Assembly: GCA_004794655.1 (NCBI GenBank)
Contig: SMMW01000617.1
Span: 15,975,501-16,039,500, forward strand
DNA from: Marisa cornuarietis
Taxonomy: Eukaryota > Mollusca > Gastropoda > Architaenioglossa > Ampullariidae
Direction: 5' to 3'
Length of the DNA: 64,000 nucleotides
Below are positions 39,310-51,864 of the stretch, piece by piece. Numbering within the stretch: position 1 is the first letter of the stretch; every line of letters starts with the position of its first letter. The notes under the pieces were generated by a model. The model saw only the letters and a list, made by a program, of their open reading frames with translations, was not told the origin of the DNA and ran no database searches. The translations under genes were made by a program, and so were the position numbers.

Positions 39310-41631
39310 GTGAGTCTAAGACCTGGGTGGCTTTCGCTAGTCGGGCTCGAATCTCTACCTCCGCATCCCCGGTGTTTGAAATCTTGGACCCAAGATAGGT
39401 AAAACTGTCAACTTCCTCACTCTCTTCTCCATTTAGTTTGATGTTTTCTTGGACTCTGGCGTTCACTCTCATACTTTCTGTTTTCTTTGCGCTGACCTTC
39501 AAGCCAAGGTTTCCAGCTGTTTCTAAGAAGGCATTTGTTTTCTCCTGCATGTCTTGGTGGCGGTGTGACAACAGGGCAATGTCATCGGCAAAGTCCAAGT
39601 CTTCCAGCATTGTTGTTGCTATCATAGTCATGGTCCATTTGATCCCTCTCCTCTCTCTGTCGGTGGAATTCTTCATGATCCAGTCCATGGCCAGATGCAG
39701 AGTGAAAATGAGTTCAGAGCCGGATCGCCCAGGGCGAAATCCTGCTTGCTGAGGCCGGAGATCTTTCCCTCCATCGCTGTAGTTTTTCTGCCTCTCCCTG
39801 GGCAATATTTCCGTTCATATCTTTCACTGGCACTTCACTGTTTTTGAACCTGTTGTTTAGCTATTTATTGATTTTATACAGTGTCTCCAGGTCATTTTTT
39901 CCTGCCGCTTCTTCTGCTTCATCTGCCAGTTTCTCTATGTAGTCCCTTTTGTCGGTTTTGATCATCCTCTTTATCTCTTTGTTTATTTCTGTATATCTTT
40001 GTCTGTGTTGTTCCTTCAGACTTTCAGATCTGGTGTTGTTGATTTTCTGCTTGGTTGACTTTCTCTCGTCTTTCCTTTTCCGTGTCTTTTTTCTGATCCA
40101 CTGTTCTTTCTTTTTTCGTTGGAAGCCCAGTATTTTCTCTCCTGTTTCCTGTAAGACTCGATTGAAGTCCTCTAAGGTCATCTCCTGTTGGTCCCCTAGT
40201 GCCTGGAACCTGTTCTTTACTTCCACTATAAAGGCCCGTTAGTTGGCTGTGTCTTTCAGTCTGCCGGAGTCCACTCTCTGCTGACGTGCCTGTTTTCCTT
40301 GCGATCGACGTAGCTTCAGAGAAACAATAGTGTGGTCACTGGCAACATCTACTCTTCTGTAGGCTCTGACATCTTGAAGTGAGCTCCTCCATCTTCGTTT
40401 GATGATGACATGGTCTATCTGGTTTTTTGTGATCCCGTCTGGTGATGTCCACGTTGCCCTGTGGATGTCTTTGTGTTGGAAGAGTGTGCCTCCAATCAGT
40501 AGATTGTTTTCTTCACAAAAGTCTGCCACTCTCTCCGTTGTCATTGATGGTTCCAATTCCATGCTTGCCCATAATGTGCTCCCTGCAGGTGTTGTCACTT
40601 CCCACCTTGGCATTGAGGTCGCTGGTGATGAGCAACATATCATCGACTCCGACGCTCTCCGTGGCTGCCTGGAGCTGATCGTAAAAAGCATCCTTGTCTT
40701 CTGCCTCGGAGTCTTCTGTTGGTGCATAGCAAAATAGCACTGTCAGCTTGGTGTACTTTGAATGGAATCTTGATCTACCAGCAGTCGTAGTTGGTTTTAA
40801 CATCTCGTGCTTTTGATAGTAAGCACTGCTGTATGAATATGATTTCTTCGTTTTACTGAAAGTCTTAGACTTGCTTGTACTGTATAAGTGACTGGATAAC
40901 AATCGATTTTGAAATGTTTTGAGCAAATTCTTGAGTACAGTGTGGGGACGAAGTTCGCACGGCACGTTTGAACAAAGCAGAGACCTGTATACACATTTCT
41001 GAACAAAGTGAATCCACTGGTGTTTGCTGCCAGTATCTTTAGGATTTACTTAATGAGTACAAACTAACTCCATCTGAGTGTCGAAGAAAACATTCAGCAA
41101 CAGCACAATGTGTCCTGGTCAGTTTTCGTTTACCGAGGATTGCATCTTTTCTCTTCGAATTCAGCAAGTGCAGACGGCGCTATTTTTAGAAACACTTCCG
41201 TTTCGTCACTTCCTGTTTTATCAATCTAGGTGTGCTTAAGAGAAAAATATTAATATAAAATCTCTCATGCCTCTTTGTAATAAAATACCACCGTAGTAAT
41301 GTTTTTGTGATACTTTGCGCTCTGTTTCCAGTGTCTTTTGCTCAGTAATCTGGTTAGCCTTTTCGCAACTTATTGCCAATGCTGGAGGCAAGACCAGCAT
41401 GATAAAGATGGCTGGCTCAGACTGGGGTGGGGGTGGGGAGAGTGGCTGATGAGAAAATATTCAAAAATTTATATCAAGGAATTCTAAGAGATGCACCTTG
41501 AATGTGAGTCAAACGCTTTGATGAACGCAGCCAAGATATATGCGCCTTAAGAGTATGATTGTTATGTCATAAGAAGGGTTGAGTATGCTCTATACAAACC
41601 TTGCGTTTATTATTATTATTATTAAGACACA

Positions 41632-42860
41632 ATAACATAACCTGAACAAAGTCCAGAATCAAGCACTAAGAATAATCATTGGAATCATGAAAACAACACT
41701 GCTCGAAAAAATGGAGCGGAAAACTGCAATCCCTCCCCTTTACAGAAGAAGAAAGTGCAAGGCACTTGTACAAGCCACCAAGTACAAGCACAGTACAGGA
41801 CATCTAATGAGTGCCAGACAAACACTATCTTCAGGCAGGCTAAAAAATCAAGCCTAGTAAAAGAGACACAGGCACTAACAGAAACAACACCAGAAACGAC
41901 TGCCTGCAAAAGTAGAGAACATGGTCCCCTTTACTGATCCTCCTCCCTTGGAAGGGAGAATCGCTTTGCCATCTGCATCACAATTCTGCCTTTAGCAGTC
42001 AAGAACGAACACAGCGACACAAGCAAGAAAACACTGACGCTCGCCATGCTAGAAGAAAAGTACCTTCAAGAAGCATGGATACGGGCCAACACAGACGGGT
42101 CAGCGACAGACGCCATTCGAAATGGAGGAGCTGGGGGTATACATCCAGTACTCCAACGGACATAGGCAGACGGTAGCCATACCAAAAGGTTCTCACTGCA
42201 CCAACTACAGAACCAAAGCTGAATCCCTAATCTGCACAGTGAACAGTGTCAGTAGAAGAGCAGTGAACAGAGTCAGCAGCAAAGCAGATTGAGACTCGCA
42301 GGTGATGTTATTACCAGACCCCCTACCTGTCCTACAACCCGCTAACAATAACCATAGCTGACAGCAGCACTGAAAAATATCAATTGCCTAAAAATGGTAC
42401 TGCAGTTAATACCCTCACACTGTGGTAATGAAGGAGGCTGACAGAACAATAAAATTAGGGGCTGAAGTCAGACAGGATGAAAACAAGGTCAGCCTAACAG
42501 AGATGAAAACCATCATCAAGGTTTTGCATAGACCACCCAGGCCACCAAACAGCTACCATTACCTGTCCAGATCAGGCAAGGTGATAATGTTCGGCCTCAG
42601 GACAGGGCACAAAACACTAAAGGACCACCTTTACAGAAAGCTCCAACTGGTGTCATCCCCAATGAGTTCCTGTGGAGACGCAGAACAAACCACGGAGCAC
42701 ATCCTGTAGTCTCCTCCAGGAACTGAGGGGGGAGGTATGGCCATCACCGATGCCGTCAACACCAACTGTATGGACCTGTGGACGCTTTGCAGATGACTGC
42801 CAGTTTTATTTATCTGCTAGCCTCCTAGTGTGACAAAAAAATAGGCGAACGAGAACAACA
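41632..42860 (+). pseudogene. RNase H-bearing LINE remnant (I-like), 3' part
   Basis: Fragments in shifted frames read like the C-terminal half of I-like LINEs. First is a thumb region (VQNQALRIIIGIMKTTLLEK from about 41650). Then comes an RNase H block with NTDGSAT and RNGGAG near 42090-42140 and a TNYRTKAESL segment near 42205. A tail follows with VIMFGLRTGHKTLKDHLYRK and CGDAEQTTEHIL (about 42590-42705), where the Cys/His tail motif sits. Stops and frameshifts make it a relic. The 3' end carries AATAGGCGAACGAGAACAAC, shared with the copy at 55.4 kb. Similar elements are known in snails (Nimbus-type); clade assignment is by motif recall only. Confidence 0.7.
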
Positions 42861-43465
42861 GGCAGGTCAGATGTCAACAAAGTAAGATGAAGAACATGCA
42901 AAGCTGACAGTTTCTATCTAACTCAGATCTTGTTCATATTATCTGTATCTTTTAAAAATGTGTGATTTTTTTCTTTCGAACTGTGTACTGGTCCACAAGG
43001 ATGTCTTAAGTGGTACTTTGCCGACAAATACGTGAAGGGAGAAGAAGGGAGATAATTGGAAAGGACAGGGCCAACGATCCACCTCACCTTCCTTCTCCAC
43101 GCCTCTGACGACCATTAATCTTGACAGGTGACATTTTCAGCAATTTGTAGGGGAGAGAGGCAACACCGGGGACCCTGTAATTTACCACATTAACCTGACT
43201 TGCTAGTCAGCAAACATGCCATATCTGACCTGCTGCACCGTGACCTCCCACTGCAGCCCTGCCGAAAAGGGAAAAGGTTTCCTGATTATGCAACGCTTCA
43301 TTAAAAGTGCTCGCATGGGCTGAGGTCTTCTGCGATGTCAGCTCAAATTTACTTCAATGTGCGCTTTTTTCTTTCACTATTTCATGGGAAGTTTAAAGAT
43401 GCGTAATAATTAACCAGATTCAACATTTGTAAAACCAAAACTGAATCCTTCTTTTTGACTTCCCT

Positions 43466-43468
<3 letters not shown>

Positions 43469-43532
<64 letters not shown>
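43469..43532. repeat. (TG)n microsatellite
   Basis: 32 uninterrupted TG units. Confidence 0.95.
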
Positions 43533-43534
<2 letters not shown>

Positions 43535-44156
43535 CGTTCTTGTATGTGCACCCTTTCCCACCGTCCCTCAGAAAGCTCCTTTTTTTAACAACGGATCGAA
43601 AGAAAGACAAAATGAAGGAAGGAAAGAATGAGTCTGAGGAGATCTTTGACACATATACATGGTCTGTAGATTTCATATCACGTATGATGAGCAAGGTTAC
43701 CTCTGCATGAAATATGAATGACGTGGCCTAATTTTTTGTGGAATATTACCTGACAGAATTTTTGGGACAAGAGAGACGTTCATGAAGCCACCCCGAATAC
43801 GCTATTCAGTAACCGTGAAAAGCCACTGATGGGTTGGGACCAGGGGTGGAGAATGCCGTTTCCATGTGATTGGCTGCTTACGTTTACATGCGTAGCTCGG
43901 TTGTGAATAAAGTACATGCATCGGAATGTGATGTTTGCACGCGTCACTGATGATATTTAGTATTATCGCCAACCAATAGACAACCCGACGGCAGCAGACC
44001 ACGATAACACAAAGTTCTTTGGTCTCTTTTGTGTACGATATGAGTTTTTTTGGGCCAAACTATAGGAATCCAAATCAAGCCTGATTGTCCAGAGGAAGCG
44101 GATATCCTATTGAATGGGCACCTGCAGAGTCTTTATGTAAGGCAGAGTGGGAGGCA

Positions 44157-44351
44157 GAATTCTGTTTCCCACATGAGATAAGGAGGGCGGAAATTCAGCC
44201 AATCGGAGTGCACGCAAAATATGCATTCGTCTGCTCGCTACACTCAATTGCCCAATTGTACCTAATACACTAAACCTAAACCTAAACTTACCCAAAACAT
44301 AGACTGAATTTCCGCCCCCTCCCCCCCCATCTCATGTGGGAAAAAGAATTC
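44157..44351. mobile_element. Inverted-repeat MITE with GAATTC termini, copy B
   Basis: Same family and orientation as 25344-25566. The left arm (GAATTCTGTTTCCCACATGA, CAGCCAATCGGAGTGCACGC) is well kept. The right arm is shortened and lacks most of the GCACTCCGATTGG part. The middle carries CCTAAACCTAAACCTAAAC. Confidence 0.65.
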
Positions 44352-44364
44352 CCCGAGCGTAAGT

Positions 44365-44470
44365 GGAGGAGATTGGAATCGGCGTTCACAAAAAGCTGAC
44401 CCCGAGAAAAGTGCAGTCTCTGTGATGTGATCATCCTACAACGACCGCAGGGTCTTAGGGCTACGTTTAT
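44365..44470 (+). repeat. Partial SINE copy (body)
   Basis: GGAGGAGATTGG, AAAAGCTGACCCCGAGAAAA and GTGCAGTCTCT match the body of the SINE at 13.6 kb. The tRNA-like head is absent. Confidence 0.6.
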
Positions 44471-44881
44471 CTTCACGTTTAGGGGCTCGGCGAGGATATG
44501 ACCCTGGTGAACTGTCGCCCCAAGGGAGGGGAGGGCGCCCCTCCGAAGACTTTAACTTCTTATTATGTTAGTCAACAGGATGTTTTCCAAATAGATTTAT
44601 ATTTTGAAATCTTTTGTTATTCTTCAAGTTAATGTTTCACACGAATCTTCTACTACTTTTTGATCTTATATAGATGCATTAAATTAACAGCATTTATTGG
44701 CTTAATCTATTAAATATTTTGATTTTGCCTTCTGAAATAAAATCAAGTATTTTTCACTGGCCAAAGACCCTCATTGTACTACTGACCCCCACGAAAGAAG
44801 GATCTGGCAATGACCAGAAACAGTCTTTATCATTGCATTCTTACGAATACGAATACGATAATATGTGTGCGTGCGTGCGTG

Positions 44882-44883
<2 letters not shown>

Positions 44884-44918
<35 letters not shown>
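44884..44918. repeat. (TG)n microsatellite
   Basis: About 17 TG units after GCGTGCGTGCGTGCA. Confidence 0.9.
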
Positions 44919-44920
<2 letters not shown>

Positions 44921-45629
44921 CGTAAAAACATTGCAGCGAAGGGAAAGTGAGTGAGGTGGAACAACAACGAAAGACAAGGGGGGATGGGGGAAGAAAAAAC
45001 TGTATCTCTTGTGAAGTAATAGCAGTTTCCTGAAAGTGCGAGAGAAAAAAATTCTTTGCACCCTTCCTTCCATCATGTGACGAATTCAAAACAAGGTCAG
45101 TGGCACAGCGTCTCGTGACTACCGGCTTTTTTTTTTTGTAATGAAAGTAATATCTAACTCACGAGCTCAAGCTCATCCCGGCGCGTTGCGAAACGGGTTG
45201 CAGAGGTCAATGTCAAGGTCAACGAGTGCACCTAGGTTTTGAAGACTGGAAGGTGCACAGGTAGGAAAACCTCAGGAATGGGAAAGCCGTGAGAACAGAA
45301 GAGACAGTGAAAAAAAAACCTGTCAATATTTTTTTTTGTTTCATTCTTCTTTAAGTTTCAGAAAGTGCACCAAATCTGAACGGTCTCTACAGAGAGCAAA
45401 GAAAATAAAAGCAAGAAGAGATGTATGTTGTCTTCGATCAAAACAGGAATATTAATGAAATGTCAGAAACCAGGGGACTAATGTTTCTACATCACTGCAT
45501 CAGGTTATTGGAGCATGTCGCTGACAGAAGGTCTCCAATACAATACCATGCAACATTTTATCCTAGAAGGCAAATACGCCGCTCACACATCTCAAACTAT
45601 AATTAATGTCCCCTATACCGACTACCGCC

Positions 45630-45630
<1 letters not shown>

Positions 45631-45676
<46 letters not shown>
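45631..45676. repeat. (AC)n microsatellite
   Basis: About 23 uninterrupted AC units. Confidence 0.95.
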
Positions 45677-45678
<2 letters not shown>

Positions 45679-46331
45679 ATATTCATCGCAAAGACCAACA
45701 CCAACCACACACACACCAGTATGTTTGAAACAACATTTAAAGAACAGCCTCCTCTTAGTTCTGCACGCAGGGACACAGAATTGTCGACTCAAAAGAAGTC
45801 GGTAGAACGCTCCTGTCAGGACCTGCTTGTCATTTTTAATCTCTTATTTTTAATTGCATCTTATTTTTAAGTTAAAAGTCACAATTTTTACAGAGCTGGT
45901 TTAAATACCCATTATTCTTAAAAATTTTGGAAACATAAAAAAAAATCCGAAGTGCTTTTTAAAATAAAGAGTTTTAATGGTCCCTGGTGACAGCACAGTC
46001 CAGACTGAAGATTTAAAGCCAAAATAAACTTGATATATGAATCTACTTCCCCATCATACAGGGGCCCGTTCTACCATTAGGCAAACTAGGCAGCTGCCAT
46101 GGGTGCAGTCATGGAGGGAGGTCCAAGAATGGCCTGATGCTATTTTTAAAGCTATAAATAATGTAAGGATAAACATAATTTTCATAGAATGACATTTGCA
46201 AGACACCTTTCCTCTCCTTGTAGCTCGACATCACCACGCGAGTTTGTCAGTACATGTGTTACAGGAAAGCGCCATCATCTGAGGGCGAGAAGGTGTGTTA
46301 AGGTGCCGCACGTGAAGTGACCAGCCAACCA

Positions 46332-46831
46332 GCGGGAAAGTGGAGGCCAGGGGTGCAAGAGGGCGGGGAAGTGGACTGCAGGGGTACAAGAGGGCGGTGA
46401 AGTGGAGAGCAGGGGTGCAAGAGGGCGGGGAAGTGGAGGGCAGGGGTACAAGAGGGCGGGGAAGTGGAGGGCAGGGGTGCAAGAGGGCGGGGAAGTGGAG
46501 GACAGGGGTGCAAGAGGGCGGGGAAGTGGAGGGCAGGGGTACAAAAGGGCGGGAAAGTGGAGGGCAGGGGTGCAAGAGGGCGGCGAAGTGGAGGGCAAGG
46601 GTACAAGAGGGCGGGAAAGTGGAGGGCAGGTGTACAAGAGGGCGGCGAAGTGGAGGGCAGGGGTGCAAGAGGGCGGGGAAGTGGAGGGCAGGGGTGCAAG
46701 AGGGCGGGGAAGTGGAGGGCAGGGGTGCAAGAGGGCGGGGAAGTGGAGGGCAGGGGTGCAAGAGGGCGGGGAAGTGGAGGGCAAGGGTACAAGAGGGCGG
46801 GAAAGTGGAGGGCAGGTGTACAAGAGGGCGG
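46332..46831 (+). repeat. 31-bp G-rich minisatellite, about 16 units
   Basis: The unit GGGCGGGGAAGTGGAGGGCA plus GGGGTGCAAGA repeats about 16 times with point variants. Two neighbouring variant units (…AAGGGTAC…, then …CAGGTGTAC…) occur twice (units 9-10 and 15-16), showing block duplication. Each unit has four or more G runs on the + strand. Long ORFs through it in most frames are a by-product of a stop-poor unit whose length is not a multiple of three. Confidence 0.9.
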
Positions 46832-48947
46832 GGGACGGACGACGTTGGTGGATAGGGAAGAGGATGGTCAGGGCGGACCCCTTGGGATGGATGGATCACA
46901 TGCCAACCTCACCTTTCTCTCTTCTCTCCGCAGTTCCGCACTTATGTATAGGAAAAAACTGCAGCCAAGTTCAAAGACAACAACACTCAATTTTGCTATT
47001 GCATGTTTCTTTTTGATTATAACAACTTTTTTATGCTCACATTTTTTTTTACTTACGAAATTTGAACCAGAGGGCAGTTAGCTAATGTCACGCTCACATT
47101 TTCAGTTAATGAGAGCATTAAAGCGTTATGAAACAAATATCAAGGTAGAGTCAGTTGGTTAAATAATATCTCTATTTTTCTTGTCAAATTTCAGATCAAT
47201 TTACTTAATTCACTGTCACAACCTTGTTCTCTCATTACGGCTGTATACATCAGTGACACTACTGGGGTTGGATACTTGACGACCTATAATTTTGTACTTA
47301 GTGCTGCGACTCTTAGTTTCAAATGTTTAATTTTCTTATATAATTCTTAAATTTATTATTATTCTCGGTTCAATGGGTGTAACACGTTCCACTTAGTTGT
47401 CAAATGGTAATGTTTATTTAGTTTGATTTTGTGTGTGTGTAAGAGTGTCTCTATTTGTATACAGATAGCAGATAACGGATAGTTTGTTATGCTCTATTGA
47501 CAGAATATTTCAAATTGTCTATTAAGGGCTTATGTGTAATAAGAATAATATACTTCTCTAGTTTTCAGCAAACTCTATCTCTTGCGCATCAGGCTGGACA
47601 TTGCTGCGCCCTGTCTATTGTTTTAAAGCACCTGGACACTGGTGATGTACAACTTTACAACCAGATACCTTGTTATCGTCTCCAAGAATATCCGTTGTAC
47701 CGGCACGCCCACCTGTCAGGCAGAACTCTCGGGATGGGAAAATAGGGGAGCAGAAAGCTCAGCACTGCGATGAGGGTGGTCAGGTTTAGATGCTAGAAGC
47801 TTTGCTAATTTCTCTAATGTTTTTCTGTTCATACGAAATATATCCTTCCAATGGAAGCAAGCTAAATTTAACAACAGTGCACACATACAGGAAGGATAAT
47901 GACAGAGATTAAGGCCAAGTTCTTCAGATAAGGCTAATGCAGTTGTACTAAATCTGGTTGGCTTATTGCCCGCGAAATAACGTAGTTTACAGCAATGTGC
48001 GAGTATTTTTATAGACAATTACATGTAACTGTCTCTTTACAGAATAAGAAGACTGAATGAAAAGAAAAAATTAAAAAGAATGAGGAAAAGAATTAGGAGA
48101 GATGGAGAATGAGAAGAAAAAGGAAATGAAGGTGAAACAAAAGAAAAAGAAATAATACAAGAAAGAGGAGTCGAACAAAGTATCAAGAAAGCAAAAAGGT
48201 TGTAGTTGAGTGAGTATACAGAAGACTTATTGACCGGTAGAAATGTAGTTTCGTCTTCATGACAGGGTAGAGTACACAACGAAAAGCTGGACCTTTGGAT
48301 CACTGTTTATAGGATTTCCCTCTATAATAATAAGTTCCCCACATGTCAGCAAGCATTCAATGTTCATTCAACACCACCAACAACAGAAACAGTGTGAACG
48401 ACCGTAGAAGGTGTGGTAGTGCGCCAGGATTCAAATGAAAGAAAAAGTGGAGAGCCGAGTGGTACGATGGCTGACGTTTTAGGTCGAAGGAGCACACAGT
48501 ACTCCACTCCACTGCATCTCTGGAATGCTTGCAGACAAATTTTCCACGTTAGCTTCTAGAACGAGGGTCAAAGGACAAATTCATTTCCGGTTTAACTGTC
48601 AACATCGAGATGAAGAACAGATGATGCCTACTCTTGTACTGACGGAGGTACAAAAGTTCAAGCTTTATGGTCGGTTGTGTTTTCCGTTTATTGTCGGTAA
48701 GTCGTGGGAAGTGGAGATCGAGGACTTTTGCCACTAAAGAAAGAAATAAAATATAACTAAGTTACAAACTTTTTGCAAGTCTAATTGTTGACTAAGAAGT
48801 TTATCGTGGTTGCAGATGTTAAACTGTTAAAATGGTTCACCCAGACCTGACAGCCTACAACTTCCCGAGAGGCTAGAGTTGGTTTTGGAAGACAGTCAAC
48901 ACACTCTCTCTCTCTGGTAAGTTCCAATACCCGTGTTTTGCAGCATA

Positions 48948-49110
48948 CCTACCTATATATGACCCTGTTGTTGTACGGGTATCTGAGTTGACAAAGGGCT
49001 TGGGGAAGAAAGGCAGCGATGGAGAGAAGGTGAGGATAGTTGTGCTCATTTTTATAGTGGCGGCCTCTATCACCTCACTCCAAAAGGTCGTGGGACCATG
49101 TTAATCTTTT
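48948..49110 (+). repeat. Partial, diverged SINE copy
   Basis: GGGCTTGGGGAAGAAAGGCAG, GATGGAGAG, CCTCTATCACCTCACTCC and AAGGTCGTGGGACCATG follow the same order as the body of the 13.6 kb SINE. Confidence 0.55.
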
Positions 49111-51559
49111 CACGCAAACGAGGACCAAGTGAAAACCAACTGAGCTTTTATCTAGTTCACTATGGTCAAGACGCTTTTAGCCAACTTTTTATAATTGCGT
49201 AGGCGGCGTGCTGTGATCAGGACAACAGCCCGATTAAAGATTTTTCTCCATCACGTGCTGAATACTCTTCCAGCCTTGACCTGTTTACAAAATAGCACCG
49301 ACTGAACAAAAACAGTCTGTCCTGTAAGGAAACCCAAATCTGTCAGATTTAATAAAAGCCCGAAAGATGACATTACACACCTCCTGCCCTGGAGAGTTAT
49401 TTCCTGACGCGTTTCCTCTTCTTGCAAGTAAAGTAACTCCAGTCACATGACACGTCATCACGTTCGCTGCTTACGAGGGAGCAGAATGGTCTACATTAAA
49501 TCGGTTTAAACCAGTTTATGCAGACGACACCTCTTATATATCCTCCTCTCCGTTTCAGTTCTTTTCCTATCATGTCTTCTTCTGACATTCCACAAATTTT
49601 GGACTATTAAAAAAAATAAAAGATTAAACCTGCACATCATAAGCCCTACAGAACAATATTGTAAACCATAACTGATTTCCACACGAAATGCACAGCTTCA
49701 GTTTTCAGCATGTTAATTATTAAATATGCTGAGAGAATACAGAACATTTGTCAATTATTCCACGTCATTACCTGGGTCATTATTTTGTTATATGAAGCTG
49801 TCCTGCAGCAGCGTACTTCTCCCTTAAAACCTGTTTACGAAGAGCTGCCACCAGAACTGAGAAACATCTTTTGAGCTTTCGGTCGTTGAAAGACAAATTT
49901 AACGAGGTCGTGTCCTGATGTGGAGGAAAATACCACCGTTTCTGGTGAGCTACATACACGGGACATAGCAATAAACAAGAGCTAGTCACGTAAAATTGTT
50001 TTTAATGGTACATTAGTGGACACTCTCCTTTGTCTTTCTCTTTTTTCCCTCTACCTCTTCCCTTGAATGAAAGGGATGCCAAGCTATGTGAACTGCATTT
50101 ACTGAATAAAGAATTGGGGAAAAATGTCAATAAAAAAAATAAAAAAATAAAAAATAAATAAACAATATCCAAACCAGGTACCTCCGAGGTTTCCACAAAG
50201 CAGTCAGCAAAATGTGGAAAGGATTAGTAATATTGTTCATGCATTATTGTGTATGGTGTGTTATGCATTGACTGGCATCCTAGCTGTGGAACAACTTAAC
50301 TCCGAGGTCTACGAGAGCACAACTGGCTGCTTCTCACTGAGCAGTCTGACTTTGGGAAAAAAATAGGGAAATTTTTAATTTTCTTAAAAGTATTTTAGGT
50401 TAAGATGCCATTAGTACAACACTTTCTAGTTTAAGCTGTTGGAGTGAACGAGAACTGTAAATCGTCTTTGTAGGCGTCTACATTTCATTCTGTCAGTCGG
50501 GATGTATGGGGGAGGAGTTTAACAACCTTTAAAGTAGAACTAGTTTGATTATTTTCACTAATGCACAGGTTGAGTAAAGATTCTCGTTCTTCCTTCTCTC
50601 ATCCCTTCCTTTATTTATTTACTTGTTTATTTTCCTTGTTAATTCTTTTTATTAGTTTCGTTTTGTTTATACTTGTTTTCACAAAAACCACATATGTCTC
50701 GCAACATTTATCATGAGTACTTTGCATACGCAGCATTATTATCATTTTTTTCTTCATGAAATTTCCACATAAATTAATATTTATAATAATTTTCAGTGAG
50801 TATTTAGTAGAGTGCGAACACCTTCACTTCGCCGTCATCCAGACACACGCGGACTCGAGCATGATTTGATGTTTCTCTCAGTTTACGGTCTGACACATGC
50901 AGTGACATATGCAGACAGCTATTGATATTATGTATCAACTAGCACCTGTCCCACGAACATGGCTTAGGTGTTGTCATTAAGTCTCAGTAACAAAGATCAA
51001 TGAAGTTATTCAAGATCCAATTAAGCTGCCAAAGAAAAAGGTGATTAGAACTTTGCGAAGAAGATGCATTACTCTTGTCCTTTCACGAATATTTTCTACT
51101 TCTATCCGATTAAGATCGATGGACGGCGTGTTAGCCTTGTATGCTTGCAGGGCAGCATGGACGTTACAGCGGCATTAAAGGGTCGCCATGGTGACGCTGT
51201 TTTTCTGGCTTCGATTTCACTAGGTTCTAAGTGTAGTTTGCCTAAACCGAGCCTTCGGCATTAAATTGGCAGGATGCACCAAACCACACACCAGTTCTTG
51301 CTTTCTTCTTGTTTTTTTTTTTTTTTTCCTCTCTTCTGGAGAACTAGGTCACAAATGGTCTGTTTGCATGTTGCCAGGCAACCCTAGCTCTGCTCAGGTC
51401 AGGGCTCAGGTGGCAATCTTCTTGCACGGGGTTAAAGGTCACGTCAGGTCTGCCTCTCCTATTTTTATTAAAAGACACTTTTCCCTGCTCAAGGTGACAC
51501 GTTAGAAAAGTAACATTGAGAAAGTACAGAGTCCCTCGTAGTCCCTAGGGGCAGCGAAC

Positions 51560-51770
51560 GTGAAGTGGTCCATCGTTTGTAAGACATGGTACCTCTTCAT
51601 CGGATCCCTGGTCTCTCCTTAAGCTGGCACTAGCTTCCCTGATAAAGCAGGCATCCGCTTCTGGGATGAACGGAGGGGATGGAGAGGAAGGTGGATGCAT
51701 CGATCTAGCGATACCCTGCTTTATAGTCGACCGAACCACCAAGCTACCAAGCCTTCCTGCATCAGAAATG
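51560..51770 (-). repeat. Possible second tRNA-derived SINE
   Basis: The minus strand reads GGCTTGGTAGCTTGGTGGTT, resembling a polymerase III A-box region. A degenerate B-box-like AGATCGATGCATCC follows about 40 bases later. It abuts the GAGT microsatellite. No second copy in the window. Confidence 0.3.
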
Positions 51771-51789
51771 TTATAGGGACTATGGAAAA

Positions 51790-51864
51790 GTGAGTGAGTG
51801 AGTGAGTGAGTGAGTGAGTGAGTGAGTGAGTGAGTGAGTGAGTGAGTGAGTGAGTGAGTGAGTG
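51790..51864. repeat. (GTGA)n microsatellite
   Basis: About 18 perfect tetranucleotide units. Confidence 0.95.

Larger units (their letters stand above)
38325..40965 (-). pseudogene. Decayed RTE-like non-LTR retrotransposon (endonuclease plus reverse transcriptase)
   Basis: Reading on the minus strand, 40965-40239 encodes an AP-type endonuclease in shifted frames, with DLNAKVG, an ATWTSPDG...NQIDHV block and the VASDHT motif. Next, 40226-39861 is a Lys/Glu-rich linker. Then 39805-39310 holds reverse-transcriptase pieces: QAGFRPGRS, the catalytic FADD in LDFADDIALLSH, GLKVSAKKTE and FTYLGSKIS. The C-terminal WIGHVLR and RGRPKETWRRTVEREM lie at 38630-38430, then a shifted TWGHLERVSADRHQWRALVE tail to about 38330. 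The core of the polymerase between the linker and QAGFR is missing, and a second deletion joins GRS to a MDWIMK segment. An LTR interrupts it at 38659-39309. No longer functional. Confidence 0.85.

Noticed and set aside
46231..47081. Six overlapping ORFs of 164-222 codons with Pro-rich or Gly/Arg-rich repeats
   Set aside because: They all arise from a 31-bp minisatellite that happens to lack stops; same pattern in several frames and no start, splice or domain evidence.
51790..51864. CRISPR array
   Set aside because: A pure GTGA tetranucleotide tract without spacers; host is a eukaryote.
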